Source: Mesostigma viride
Lineage: Eukaryota > Streptophyta > Mesostigmatophyceae > Mesostigmatales > Mesostigmataceae
Assembly (NCBI GenBank): GCA_009746045.1
Contig: RPFO01000667.1
Location: 1,392,252-1,454,251 of the forward strand
Length of the DNA: 62,000 nucleotides
Direction of reading: 5' to 3'
Shown: positions 25,849 to 37,739 of the stretch, in pieces
Numbering within the stretch: the first letter of the stretch is position 1
Layout of the letters: each line of letters opens with the position of its first letter
Program-made: the position numbers and the translations under genes
Notes under the pieces: model-generated
Told to the model about the DNA's origin: nothing
Seen by the model: the letters and a program-made list of their open reading frames with translations, nothing else
The model's database searches: none

Positions 25849-27014
25849 ATGGCCGATGCGGAGGTCTTTCACGATGCGGTGGCCGCGACACGGCGGTCCC
25901 ACCGGCGGTGGCGGCGGTGAGGCCACCGGAAGCGGAGTGGCTGCACCGAATGCGCGTGGTCCCCATGGATGGCTCGCTACATAAAAGACATCGCTCTCAG
26001 GGCGAGGGCCTTGTTGGGGGCGGCCCACGCTGGGTGGAGCGCATCTTGGCGCTACCAACTGGTCGTCGGCTTGACAACCTCGAGAAATTCTTGAGGCGAC
26101 GTGGGTTTTACGTCGAGCCCCTACTACCCAGCGAGACCATGCAGTCCGCCATCGCTGCCATGCTGCGGGATGCCTTGATGGATCCGGGCGAGGAGGAAAA
26201 TTACGAGGAGGAGCGGGAGGAGCCCCGGCACGAAGACCGGGAGGAGTCTATAGGAACAACCGACGGGTGAGCTCCGGGGTGGGACCATGCACGCGTCGAC
26301 CAGCTCAGTTTGGCTGGTGGGGAAGCAGGAAGATCTGGCGACAGGGCGGGCCGCAAGCCTCCCCAGACGGCGCGTTCAAACCAGCGCGGCCGGCAGCAAG
26401 CAGGGGAAGATGGCGACGCTCTGGCTTTAGCAATGGGCCGCTTGGTTATGAGCAACGTGCTCACCAACGACCAAGCCATAGCTGCACAACAAGGGGGTCG
26501 ACAGACTCGCACGCCGGGCGCGGCCCGGAGCTGCCCTCCCACGCCACCTCGGTGAACGTGGAGTGCGGAGCGTGGCAGCCCCTGCTGCCGAGCGCTCTTT
26601 GGTCTGCGGGGTCGGTGACGGGGGGGAGCATCATGAGGGGCTGGCTGCTGGCCACCAAACCGACCTGGACAGGTCAGGGGGCCGAGGTGCGCACGCTCCT
26701 GGCCCATGCACCAGATCGCTTTCACGCTGGACACTCTGAACATGAAGCTAGGCTGGCTGCCGCGGGACATGGGGGACGATGCGGTCAAGCACATGGCGGC
26801 CCCCGAGTACCTGATGAAAATTCTGACGGCGATCACGTTGGCCGACAGTGACCATGCAAGGGTTCAAGGGGGCAGCATTATAGCGATGCTCCCCTTGCAG
26901 GAGGATGCGAATCTGCTGTGGCCGCGGCATGCGGCTGTGCAGAGCGCCATGAAGGCAGCCGAGCTCTCCAACCGCCTAGAGATCGATCAGGGCAAGGGGC
27001 CAAAGAAGGAGTAA
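25849..27014 (+). pseudogene. Gag-like ORF of the RT/RNase H retroelement
   Basis: It starts with MADAEVFHDAVAATRRSHRR at 25849, then shifts frame into 25908-26270 (WVERILALPTGRRLDNLEKF, acidic end), then frames at 26310-26555 and 26706-27014 (HQIAFTLDTLNMKLGWLPRD, a Lys-rich end). The helical, weakly conserved character and position before RT suggest gag. No zinc knuckle was found. At least three frameshifts. Confidence 0.5.
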
Positions 27015-27699
27015 GTGAGATTCTGCCGAATCTGTCACCGAATCTCCTAGGGGTAGGAGATCTGGGGAGGCGCACTCTAGTGGGCACGCTAGGGCTTTCC
27101 CAGAATCTGCTGAATCAGCACGGTGCATCTGGCGGCCACCCCCTCTGCTGGGGACCGTTTGAGTCGTTATTCTGAACATTCTGCATGGTGCGCATGGGAC
27201 GTGGCACGACTGGGCGCACTCTGACGGGCACGTCAAGGCTTGCATGGTCGGGATTCGTTGGTGGAATCTGGAAACCCCCCATGCACAGCCGGTGGCTCCA
27301 CTAATTGGCGTGCCGGTGAGGCCTGTTTGGCCTCTGGGCACTAGGGGCGTATCTGGGCCAAATCTCAATATACAAGTAGACAACATGCCTTGCTTCTGCT
27401 GCCTCTGCCAATTGACTTGGCACTAAGCGCCGGTGGTGCGCTCTGGGGTCCGCCCGGCGTCGTCAGCGGGCGGCCGCGACCCTTCGAGGTCAGGACGCCG
27501 CCTGTGGGGCAGTGGGGGCCCTAGACTGGTGTGGTGGCGGCGGCCAACACCCGCTCAACCTGCCGCGGCCCGGGCGACGGGGCCGGCCGGTCCAGGAGGC
27601 GGCTCTACATACAGGAGATCTTCAAAACTTGCCGGGCCTATCGCCGCCAGCAGCCGGCCTGCTGTAGCGGCAGCTGGCCGGCCGGCCCTAGTCAGGGAT
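27015..27699 (+). other. Linker between gag-like and RT regions
   Basis: It contains a diverged tandem pair (CGCACTCTAGTGGGCACGCT at 27069 and CGCACTCTGACGGGCACGTC at 27214) and a GC-rich stretch 27430-27690 with no clear frame. Nothing else was recognised. Confidence 0.4.
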
Positions 27700-27770
27700 T
27701 AATTAATTAATTAATAGACACGTGACTGCGTCACGTGAGCATAAGTCCTCAGTGGGAGGGGAACATGGCA
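27700..27770 (-). mobile_element. 71-bp LINE tail insertion with 11-bp target duplication
   Basis: Bounded by TAGTCAGGGAT (27689-27699 and 27771-27781). It consists of an (AATT)n tail, the hairpin CACGTGACTGCGTCACGTG and about 40 bp of 3' UTR identical in kind to 59770-59845 on the other strand. It is an extreme 5' truncation inside the retroelement RT region. Confidence 0.85.
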
Positions 27771-27781
27771 TAGTCAGGGAT

Positions 27782-29594
27782 ATATGACTACAACATGCAC
27801 AAGTGGATCGACCTTTCACAACAATCCAGGCGGACAAGGTCGCGTTTCCCGCGCCGGGGGAGGAGGGCACCGTGGACGTGCTGCCCAGGGTTATTGCCAC
27901 CCTCGGTGGCGGACGTGTATGCCCGCGAGGATCGAGACGCTGGTGCGACTGCTGACACCCGGCGAGCGCGCGGGTACGGTTCCGGGCCATGCACCCGGGG
28001 GTGCGCCCCTGCGGAGTAGATCAGGCTGTTGCTGCACGCGGTGGAGGCCGGGGTCGTTGGGGGTTTTACAAACAAGCTGCCAGCCACCCCCAGCAGTAAA
28101 TGGGATGCGGCGGGGCGCCAGAAACCGCAGACGGCTCGATGCGGCTCCGATCGTGGACAACCGGCCTGGCGACTGGCTCCTGGTTGCGACCCCCCTGCGA
28201 CCCTTCTTCCCCATCTTGGGGTGATAGCCGAGTTGTGGGTGCGGGCTGGGTGCCCGGTGTTCGGGGGCACTTCCGACCTCGATCGAGGGCTATTACAACC
28301 GCCTGCGGCTCCCCGGCTGGCTGCGCAAGTACTGCGCTTAATTGGCCGGCCGTGGACTCCCGGCCAGGACGTCGGGCTGCATGCCCGGGCCCGCCCGGCG
28401 GGTGTGGCCGTGCATGGATGCGCTGTTGGCCGATGGGTAACAAGCGGCGCCGTGGTGGTCGCCCAGGTGATCCACATGGCGGTGCTGTACCGCTCCGGGG
28501 CATTAGATCGACCCCCGCGTCGGGGCGTCAGCAGCTGGGCAGCTACTGCTGGTGGTGGACCGGCCAGGGACCCCTGGGCCAGACGGTGCGCCTCCGGTGG
28601 CCGGGAGTAGGACCCGACCAACCCATTGGCCCCCGCCGCCATCTTCGACCCGCCTCACGACGAGGAGGCCGGCCTCCATGCCATCACCATCGACGACCTG
28701 CACGTCTCCCACTGCATGTGCATTCAACGGCGACAGGTGTCAACCAGCAGCTGGCGCGGGCCGCGGCGGCCTATTATGCGGCAGCAGGGCTGCATGCCGC
28801 AGAAAGCGAGCAAGGTGGTGCCGGCAAGCCCCGACCAGCGGGACGTGGTGGCCTTGGGTGTCGTGCACCGGCGCGACGGAAGCATTAATTGTCCCGACCG
28901 GGCTAGGGTCGTTGCCGCCACCCAGGCCATCTTGCGGCGCGGGTTCACCTACCAGCGGGAACTCGAGTCCCTGGTCGGCAAGTGGGCGTGGATCCAGCTG
29001 CTTTGCCGGCCGCCGGCTGCTCTCCCTATGGGGGGCAACGTACCGTTTGCTGAAAGCCATGCGGGCAGACCCGTGGGACTGGTACGCGCGGCGCCGCCGC
29101 TGGCAGTTGTGGCAAAGCGTGCGTGAGGAGCTCACGCCGGCGGCTGTTGCCACGGCGCCCTTCCTACGGGCCCCGCGGGCAGCCCCCCTCGCGGGGCGGG
29201 TGGTGGCGACGGAGGCCAGCACAGAGGGGGCCGGGATCGTGTATGCCAACCTACCGGCTGCACAGGTGCAGTCCTTGCATGGCCCTGCGCCGGGAGGCTC
29301 GGGGGTGGGCCACGGTGGCGCTGGGGACCCCGGATACGCCTTTGACCGTGATCGAGCGGCTGACGGAGGCGGACAACCAGGTGATCGCCGCCGCGCCGTG
29401 GCCGACTGCAGTGTCCTACCGCTGGGGCAACCTGCGGGAGCACATTAGCGTCAAGGAGGCGCGCGCCCGGGGCTGCCCAGGGTTTGGAGTGGTCGTATCG
29501 CTCCCTTGCCGGCCGTCCGCGGGACGCGCGTGGTGCGCCTGGTGGACTCTAGCGCGGTCCTCGGCTGCATGGTCCGTGGCCGGTCCTCTTCCTA
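27782..29594 (+). pseudogene. Reverse transcriptase-RNase H region of the DIRS-like element
   Basis: In shifting frames: MHKWIDLSQ (about 27795), SIEGYYNRLRLPGWLRKYCA (about 28280, RT motif A area), AITIDDLHV (about 28680, the YxDD-type active site as IDDL), ELESLVGKWAWIQLLCRP (about 28960), RNase H text VVATEASTEGAGIVYA (about 29200; the usual first Asp is Glu here), REHISVKEARA (about 29430) and VVRLVDSSAVLGCMVRGRSS (about 29530). It is cut at 29594 by element A. Many frameshifts. Confidence 0.6.
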
Positions 29595-30037
29595 CAGGGG
29601 TCACCCGCAGTAGATCGCAACAAGAATCGCAATTCAAAAAGAAAAATTATCATCCACTTCGATTATAAATGGCAGGTATGGGCACACCATGGCACCTTCA
29701 CTTTTCAAAAGTGATGTTTGGATGAGAAATGGGAGCGTGCTCGAGTATCGCAACACCTAGTTCCGCAACTGAAAACCCACCAATTCTAGAGTTCCGCAAT
29801 GCATTGAACAGAATCGCAACAAACCTGGCAAGTATACCAAAAGTACGCCATACACCTGCGCCGGAAGGAATAAATTGTCGCCAATCGGCGTGCAGTTTCC
29901 GATATGTACTTGCAATAGTTAACGCCGTTGACGATTGATTTGCCGCGCGGTGTTCAGTTCAGTTCGGTGGGATTCATCGCGCGGAAGTCAGTGCAATAAT
30001 GAACAAAAACAACAGTGTGCCGCCCCTTCATTGAATA

Positions 30038-30720
30038 CCGTAGTGGCTCTTATATGTGTACGCTTAATTATCGTACGAGGGCTTTTAGCGATTTTTGTTA
30101 CGCGTACGGGGTTTTGGGGATTTTTTCTTAGTATACGTAGGTGCCAACACACCTATAGTCACGTGCCGCCAACGCACGGTACACAACCAGCCATAGCCTT
30201 AGCCTAGTCCTAGTACAGCCATGCTACGCCCTGGCTATGTTCAGATTACTTGCCCACGCTCCTTGCTATGATATGCTCACATGGGTCTTATTGCACCCAC
30301 AGACTGCCGGATCGTTAGCGTGTCCGTTTAGCTAGCGCGCCCGAATGCAGCTGGGACATGCCTTTGGCATGAAGGAGACTGGGGGTCTCTGCCCTTTCTC
30401 CTGTAGTGCACACACAGGGATTAAAAGCACTTCGGTGCTCCGTGACTCCCCAACGGGAGCACGAGTTTAATTAATTAATTAATTAATTAATTAATTAATT
30501 AATTAATTAATACGTAGGTATATCGTAAGGGTATATCGTAGGTATATTTGGGAGGCAGTACCCTAGGGACAACAAATGATGGAAGCCCCTCATACGTATA
30601 TCGTAGCATCTGAGCTAGGGTGATATCTTGGGATGTACGAGGCCGGAAGGAGGTTTTTTTTCGGCCTGTACGGGGTCGATTCGTACATAATTAGGCGTAC
30701 TGATATAAGAGCCACTACGG
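30038..30720 (+). mobile_element. TA-flanked TIR element, 683 bp, non-autonomous
   Basis: Perfect 18-bp inverted ends CCGTAGTGGCTCTTATAT, flanked by TA (30036-30037 and 30721-30722). Element B keeps the empty site TTCATTGAATAATCAACGAC at 47128, proving insertion with a TA duplication, as for Tc1/mariner-type elements. No transposase. A LINE tail lies inside. Confidence 0.92.
30143..30509 (+). mobile_element. LINE 3' UTR fragment with 10-bp target duplication
   Basis: Bounded by ATACGTAGGT (30133-30142 and 30510-30519). 367 bp of 3' UTR run from CACGTGCCGCCAACGCACGG to the hairpin CTCCCCAACGGGAG and a (TTAA)n tail of about 40 bp. This uninterrupted copy shows the original order of the 3' UTR broken at 14393/16994. 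Confidence 0.92.
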
Positions 30721-31189
30721 TAATCAACGACCTGTAATAATTAGTCTACAACCACTAACCTTTCGTTATCAAACAGTTCCCTATTCATCACGCGCGTCAT
30801 CGTCTCGATCGTCATTGCGAGTCATTACCCCGTCATTGTCCCGCCGTCATTACACAGCTATGGTCTTGCAGGTATTGTCGGCGCCGTGGCACGTTAAACA
30901 AACTGCGCTGTTTCATTCGCATGCAGTGTGGTTTCATTATGTCGCTCTTTCGAACGGGGATGCATCAGGCAACAATACTGGACAGATTCTGAAAGAGGGT
31001 GTGTTTGTGAAGTGGGGATGGCAGCGGCCCAGCATTTGCTGGCCGTGCGGGTGCAACTTTGGGGCGACTACATATATTATCGCCCTGAACCGTCTTTGTT
31101 AAAGCGGTGAGACAGTCCAGTGTTACAGTCCGGCCGCAGGCCGGGCAAGGGAAACGCTGTGTTCACCATGATGATGCGGGCCGAGGATG

Positions 31190-31935
31190 GGTGGCTGCAT
31201 GGAAACCTGAATGCTTGCATCGAATGGATGGCGGTGTCTGCATGCATGGATTGCACGTGAATGTTCGCAGGATGGGCGGTAATGGCATGGATGCTCGCAC
31301 TGAGGATGGGTGCTAATTGCATGAATCAATATCGCATTAATGCTTGCAGGGATGGATTGTGTTTGCATGCGTGGATACGTGAATGCTTGCAGGGATGGAT
31401 GGTGTTTGCATGCGCATGGATACGTGAATGCTTGCATGGATGGGTGGTGTTTGCATGCATGGATACATAAATGCTTGCAGGGATGGATGGTGTTTGCATG
31501 CATGAATGTGTGAATGCTTGCATGGGTGGATGGTGTTTGCATGCATGGATGGGTGGTGTTTGCATGCATGGATACCTGAAAGCTTGGGGTGGATGGTGTT
31601 TGCATGCATGGATACGTGAATGCTTGCATGGGTGGATGGTGTTTGCATGCATGGATGCGTGAATGCTTGCACTGATGGGTGGTGTTTGCATGCATGGATA
31701 CGTGAATGCTTGCCTGCATGGGTGGAAGGTGTTTGCATGCATGGATACGTGAATGCTTGCGTGCATGGATGGATGGTGTTTGCATGCATCAATGTGTGAA
31801 TGCTTGGGGTGGATGGTGTTTGCATGCATGGATACGTGAATGCTTGCGTGGATGGATGGTGTTTGCATGCATGGATGCGTGAATGCTTGCAGGGATGGAG
31901 GTGATTGCATGCATGGATACGCGAATGCATGCATG
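31190..31935 (+). repeat. Minisatellite rich in TGCATGCA palindromes (element A)
   Basis: About 20 units of GGATGGTGTTTGCATGCATG GATACGTGAATGCTTGCA with deletions and insertions. The same array is in element B (47600-48365) with fewer units. False His/Cys-rich ORFs cover both strands. Confidence 0.93.
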
Positions 31936-32035
31936 AATGCGACCTATAGGACAATGTAAGCACCTTTTAATATAGTGATGAATGTTGTGTTTGAATATAG
32001 TGGGATTAATATAGTGGTGAATATGGGCAGGCCCC

Positions 32036-32592
32036 TGTTACGTCCTAAACTTCTACCACCACCTCTACCTCTACCCGGCCGGCCTAACCCAACCTAAATT
32101 AGTCAGGCCACCTCTACTCAATCCCCTAGCGAAAGACGAACGAGACGGAGCAGATCTCAATGCATTCACGTATGTATTACTGTAATACGCCATAAGCCAT
32201 TTACACGAACCCGTTTACTCCAGGAATAGAGGAAGGAAACACAACTACACTGCCGTGACCCAAGCTAATATGTGTTAATTCATTTAACACACGCCGAGTG
32301 CAAACACGAGGGGTAGAACGTGCATAAATGATCACCAACGGTCCAGCATGCTCGGGCCGACCTGGCCCTTGCCTACAAATGTACAGATGCACGCTGGTCC
32401 ACTACATTCTGCCCAAAGGATAAGAACCACTAGTAAAGTACGCGCGACTGACGCCCAAAAGCATCCAATGCACCACAGTACTGTCACGAGGACAACAGTG
32501 TCCCAGTACAAACTACACGTAACCTAGGAACGACCGAGGCAAAGGACCTAATTTACGTCCGTAACTACGACGAATTGTTACGCGACGTAACA
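32036..32592 (-). repeat. 3' LTR of the Gypsy element
   Basis: 557 bp, nearly identical to the other LTR. Visible differences are small: CCCTTGCC versus CCCAGGCTCGCC, and GCGCGACTGACGCCC versus GCGGCGCGACGCCC. This implies recent insertion. Confidence 0.95.
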
Positions 32593-32604
32593 CCTCCCCC
32601 CCCC
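32593..32604 (-). other. Polypurine tract
   Basis: On the minus strand GGGGGGGGGAGG abuts the 3' LTR, the expected plus-strand primer site for LTR retrotransposons. Confidence 0.8.
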
Positions 32605-32966
32605 ACAAAGGTAGGGAGCCCTCTCCCTACGCACAGGGAGGAAACCAAGGGGTAGGAAGAACCTAATGCACCCAGCACACACCAACACAATCGACAGGCC
32701 ATCCAAGATACAAAGCACCAACATGTTAACTCGGTTCCACCCCGAGTGGTGTAGGGACCGTTAACCAGCACCAAGCCTGGTGGGAGGAATCATCCCCTAA
32801 CTGCCTGGCACAGAGGCCTTGCCGGGAGGGACGGCACTGGGCAGGACACACAGAGTAAACAAATCAGTACCAAGGACCAAGAACGACCAATCAACTGGCC
32901 AGAATATGAGGGCGACTCTATATACCGGAGGGACAACACCCTCAGGTCGGGCCTAAGGCCCTCTAT

Positions 32967-35328
32967 CTAGTTGCCATCAGTCTGGTAAGTGCCACGCGAG
33001 GCCAGAAGAACATCCAGATACGCATGGTAGTGGGCCACGTCGTCGGCATTATCATGCCTATCTACGGTGAGGAAAACATCGGCCCACACGCCATCAGGAA
33101 AAAGGCCCAGAAAGGCCCAGTAATACCTATGTATGCTGCGTAAGGACTACCTGGCCACGGGCCCAGTCCAGGAAGCCACAGGCAAAGAGGCGTAGGAAGG
33201 GCTCTACCGCGATCAAACAGAGAGCCCGCAGGAGTAGGCAATGGTACCGGATCCGAGGACGCAAACCCGTCGGGAAGAACAGATCTAGCAGAGGCTCCAC
33301 GTTAGCCGGCCACAACCTCAGTGATGTGCCGAACCTCACGTGAGCGCCACCGACGAGCGCACTGTCGCGACCCGAACGTCTCTAGGTAGTCGCTAGCCCG
33401 AGGGGGAGGATGGCCACGGGAGTCCAGGCCCTGGCCCGGGAGGGGCGCTGGACGGCGGGCATCCCACTCCAGGAGGGGCTGCAGGAGAACCGCGCCATAC
33501 GTAGCACCCGGCACCGCAGGAAACTCGACCGTAAGGGCATCTGAGGCCATAATGCCCAGAGGCGGAGGGTAAGCCCACTGGAAACCACCGTAGGTGTCCA
33601 AGTCGTTGTGACGCCTAGCCCAGCGATACAGGACTCTCCGAACCAGGATCTCACCCTGGAACACAGGATCAGCTAAAACAACCATATCGAACGGAGGCCG
33701 ATCAGTATCAATGGGTAGGCCACGGTCACGCGGCGCCCGACACACCTGCATGGGAGAACCCGTAGGACATGGGCGAAATGGCCAGCTCGGCAGCGACGTG
33801 CGGCAGGTCACACTGTCGGCAGGCGATCGCAGTCATACCGTACCCAGGAACTGGCGTATCTCGCGACTCCGGCGTAGCATGTACCACAGAAGGGGCCCGG
33901 TCCCGGTCGCCTTGGGACAACTCCCGTAGGGAGTCAGAAGCGCGGATGGCGCGATGATCAAGGCCGCTGGCCCTAACAACCGCAGCCAAAGAGCGCGGGG
34001 CTGAAGGGGCCGGAACCGAAACAGGGGTAGGAACCTGCACAGGCGCAGAAGGCGCCGGTGCATGCCACAGGATCGAGGTCGCGACGGACCCGCTGCCGAA
34101 GGAGGCCGCGACGGACCCGCAACCGCAGCTGGCGCTCCGGTCTCCGGTGGAGGCGCACCCTCAGGCCACATGTTGAAGATGGGGCCCGTGGGGACAGGCA
34201 CCTTACCATAAAACTGGCTACCATCCAGGCTCCAGTCTGGCACTGGAACCCTCTGCGGGGGACCACCCTCCCAGAGCCTGGGAAGCCCGCTCGTATCGCC
34301 AAAGAAGCCCCGCGATGGCTGCGACGGAGCTTGTGGAGGCTCGGAAGCAACGACGGCGGGCGCGACCGCTGGGGCAGAAGACTCGCGCGAAGGCGCAGGT
34401 ACGGCGGTCACAGGCGCGGAGGCAGCAGGAGGCGTAGGAGCCGCAACAGCAGACGAAACCACAGCGACCGAGGGCTCGCACTGGGGCGCAGGCGAAGCCG
34501 TAGTCGCCGACGCAACAGGAGGGTAGTAGGTGGCTCAGCAGCAACAGACGCCCCACCTGGCGCGGCTGGAGCAGGCGACTGGGACGCCATGAAGGCCCCG
34601 AATGCCGAGGCCAGGGACTGGATCTGGGCCTGCATTGCAGACACAGTAGCCGCAAGGTGGTCAGGCTCGCGATCCAAGCACGGAGGGGTAGGCTCCACCG
34701 ACACGCGCTGGGTCGACCGTGGGGAAGACGGGACAGGGGAAGGAGCCGACACGGAGGAGGAGGACGCTGCGACTGAGGCCGAATACTCCGGCGTATAATA
34801 TACTGCGTCTCTACCGGTGCATCCACATGCAGGGGAAGGATCGCCATGTGCTAACATCCCCGCCGACTGATCCGCAATCTCCATAAATTGAACCGCCCGT
34901 AGGAGGTCGCAGGGGTGATCATCTACCTCGGCCTCGCCCTCGACCGGAAGCCAAGGGAAAACCTCCCGGAGGCAGGAGCGGCCCACAGGGGTAGACAGGT
35001 AGGAGAAAACCCTAGGGCACTGAAGAATGGCGTCTATTTGCCCCAAGGCAGGGCAGCGGGAACCACATGCACTCCAAAAGACAGTGCCCAGCGACTCGTC
35101 AAACCCATGAACAACCAGCTGCTGCGGATCATTGGGGTCTGGCCCGAACCAAGAGACCCCAAAGAGGGCGGCCCGGACCAAGGCCGCATGATGAGCCTGA
35201 AGGGCAGGATGAAATGGGCCACACGGATAACTGGAACGGGAAACCCACCGGCCCGGAAGGGCCTCGTAGTAGAACTCTGGATCAGGGGTAGGCGGCAAGG
35301 TCTCCGTCGGAGGGGTAGGTTCCGCCAT
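32967..35328 (-). pseudogene. Unidentified large ORF between integrase and 3' LTR
   Basis: From ATG at 35326-35328 (MAEPTPPTETLPPTPDPEFY) the frame runs to about 34500, then continues in other frames through 34460-34030, 34040-33730, 33760-33302, 33339-33127 and a last part with RYYWAFLGLFPDGVWADVFL ending at TAG 32967-32969. That is about 787 codons with at least four frameshifts. It shows Pro/Ala/Ser-rich stretches, a Cys/His patch (ACGCTGRD; CRQCDLPH) and no clear membrane segment or signal peptide, so env-like function is not supported. GC content is visibly higher than in gag-pol. No family was recognised. Confidence 0.65.
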
Positions 35329-35682
35329 GATGGCTGCGGAGGGGAGGGGACAACCAACCACCCATCGACAGCAGACATAATATAAGGGAGGGGCAGGTGG
35401 ACAGCTAGAGCTGGTGCAGGGTTTTGTAGTCCTGCAACAAGCGGCTACAACCATCTAACTCACTCTCCGTGTAGTAACCATACTTTATCTACCTCGCTAC
35501 GAGCATACATCCACTTCACCTTATACTGGCGTTGAGTACCGCGGCCCTTTTTAATATCCCTATGGGCCACGATACTCTCTACCTCGTCTTCTACCTCACC
35601 AGTATCAGGATTATGCTCTAAAGGGGCAGGGGCTAATTCTCTACCAGCGAACGTGCTTTGGTGATAAAGCTTCAGCTGGCTT

Positions 35683-36024
35683 CTATGGAAGGTGCGTGAA
35701 TGGGTCTGCCATGCAAGAGGTAGGGATATCTATCTCATACAAGAAATTACCTACTCTAGACAACACACGGAAGGGTCCTAAGAAGGCGGGCCTAAGTTTC
35801 ACTTTAAGTTCAGCTTCGAACTTGTGAGCAAATCGGCCAACACGGGGGCCTTCTACTAAGACTAAATCTCCTATATCTATCTCAGGTGCTCTTCTATCTA
35901 AGGAGGCACGCAACCTAGCAAGGTACTTGGCCTGAGCCCTATGGTACCCTGCAATAGCGTTGTCGTGTGCATTTTTCATCTTATCTAATAAGGCCTGCAC
36001 ACCTTCTACGGTATCCCGGGACAC
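35683..36024 (-). pseudogene. Gypsy integrase C-terminal domain
   Basis: Helical AHDNAIAGYHRAQAKYLARL followed by a beta-rich GPFRVLSRVGNFLYEIDIP, the usual C-terminal fold of Ty3/Gypsy integrases with KxRPxFLGPFRV. No chromodomain was recognised. Separated from the core by the insertion at 36043-37731 and a one-base frame change. Confidence 0.85.
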
Positions 36025-36042
36025 ATCGTCCCTGTCCCTTAA

Positions 36043-37731
36043 CCCCTAAATGGTCTGAGATCCTGCCGATAAATCGGCTGGATCTTCACAATTTTGCAAA
36101 CCAGATGCCATCCAACCTACCCATATCCAATGGCTGTCCTTGGGGGCCAAGCATGTCCATGAGTTGCCCTTCGGGTTGGTATATCACAACCTCACATATA
36201 TGCAGGGTAGGCCATGTTTAACTGCCGTCAAAGTCAGGGGGGTCAAGACGCGCGTTTTCATTTTTGGTAGAATGTGCATTTTGAATTATGTTATAAAACC
36301 TAGGCACCTACCACTTCAGGGATGATAAACAATTAGTTGCTGAACAGTTTGAGCCATTGGGGTCATCATTTGGGTGGGTATACCAGCAGTTACACCCAGT
36401 ACAGCCCATAGGGGTACCGTTGGTAAAAAGCAACCAAGGGAGTAGGGGTGGGCATACGACCTCCTAATATGGCCCCCAACCATGCCAAACAATACATTTC
36501 CCTTCCACAATGATGGGGAAACATAACTGCATCATCACACTGCCCTTACATGGCACCTATGTGCAGGTGCCACCTTGTCCATGCACGTAGGTAACGTGGT
36601 ACGGACACCCTACTCAAGGCATGCATTCTAGGAGGCAGCCACCAACAAACTAGTGGTGTTGAGCCTATTTCAGCCTGCCCTAGCAAGGATAAACTAGGCC
36701 TAAGCTGCTATAGCTTGCCAGGTGATGGCCAGCACACCTGGTGGCACATGCTGTCAATGGGAAGCTTTTACTCACCAGTTACGTGCTTGATGATGCCACA
36801 GAGACCAGCCAACTGCCTCACACTCATGCAATATGTGTATGGGAAATGTATCACAAACATATATGGAGGTATTCAAACCCATACAGCCTCTAAAACTTAT
36901 CACCATCACCCTGTGGCAGGTCAACTGACTGAGGGAAGCATCTAAGAATGGTGTTTTAGAAAGGGGCCAGGCCAGGGTCAAGAAAGAGCATGAATAGTGC
37001 AAAAAGAATGTGCTACACAAGCTAGAACGTATATATAAATGTCAAACATCGATAGGAAAACGATGCTTAAGCTTTACGAGGCATGGATGGCGTTACCTTG
37101 GCCCAGCCGGTGGCCGCAAAATGGCGCATTTCGGCACACCAAAGCTGTGCAGCATGGTCGCTGGATTCGGCGATTTCTGGCCACCCTTGCACGTTTACGA
37201 CTACTATGTATCATAAAAAGTAAAAAGAAACCGATATATCCTTTAAAATACGCCGGAAAGGTATTGCTGTCAACGTTTCTATCGTCCGGCCTGATCGCAG
37301 TTTTTTCCAGCAAGAACGCTGCCGACACCTATCACATGGCATTCCCGCGAACCAAAAATTGGCCTGTATGATCTTTAGGACGTTTAAAATCAATATCCTA
37401 AGTTTGGACAGAAAATTCGAACGCAAACGTAAATGCCATGCGTGGGCGCAAGCCGCCATGGCCAGGTCGTCGTTTTCCGGAATGCACGTTGTACGTGAAA
37501 AAGTACCCTGACCCCTTATACTTTGACCGGCCAGAACACCTCTATAACTTTGTCAAAAGTATGCAAACCCTAGTACCATGCTGTGAAGAATTTTATAAAC
37601 TTTCGATCTTCTCAGCTAAACTTTTTCTAATTCTCAATAGATTTCGCGGCATCTGGTCCCCCGAGAAGGGGCCGATGCATCGGCTGGAACTCGATTTTTG
37701 GCGGAAAATCGGCAGCAAGACCATTTAGGGG
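36043..37731 (+). mobile_element. TTAA-flanked DNA element in the Gypsy integrase, 1689 bp
   Basis: TTAA at 36039-36042 and 37732-37735. Inverted ends CCCCTAAATGGTCT are perfect over 14 bp, with inner CGAT-rich parts related (GCCGATAAATCGGC left, GCCGATTTTCCGCC right). No transposase. Ends resemble those of 10755-12475 and 45262-50774, so all three belong to related piggyBac-like groups. Confidence 0.88.
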
Positions 37732-37739
37732 TTAAAGGA

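Noticed and set aside
25748-29594. Complete DIRS element with tyrosine recombinase
   Set aside because: No recombinase motifs or split terminal repeats were found on either side of element A. Only RT and RNase H text supports the class.
31123-31963. His/Cys/Met-rich repeat proteins (also 47472-48391)
   Set aside because: Products of the 38-bp minisatellite inside elements A and B, with frames on both strands and no codon constraint.
32967-35328. Envelope gene
   Set aside because: The position fits, but no signal peptide, cleavage site or membrane segment is visible.
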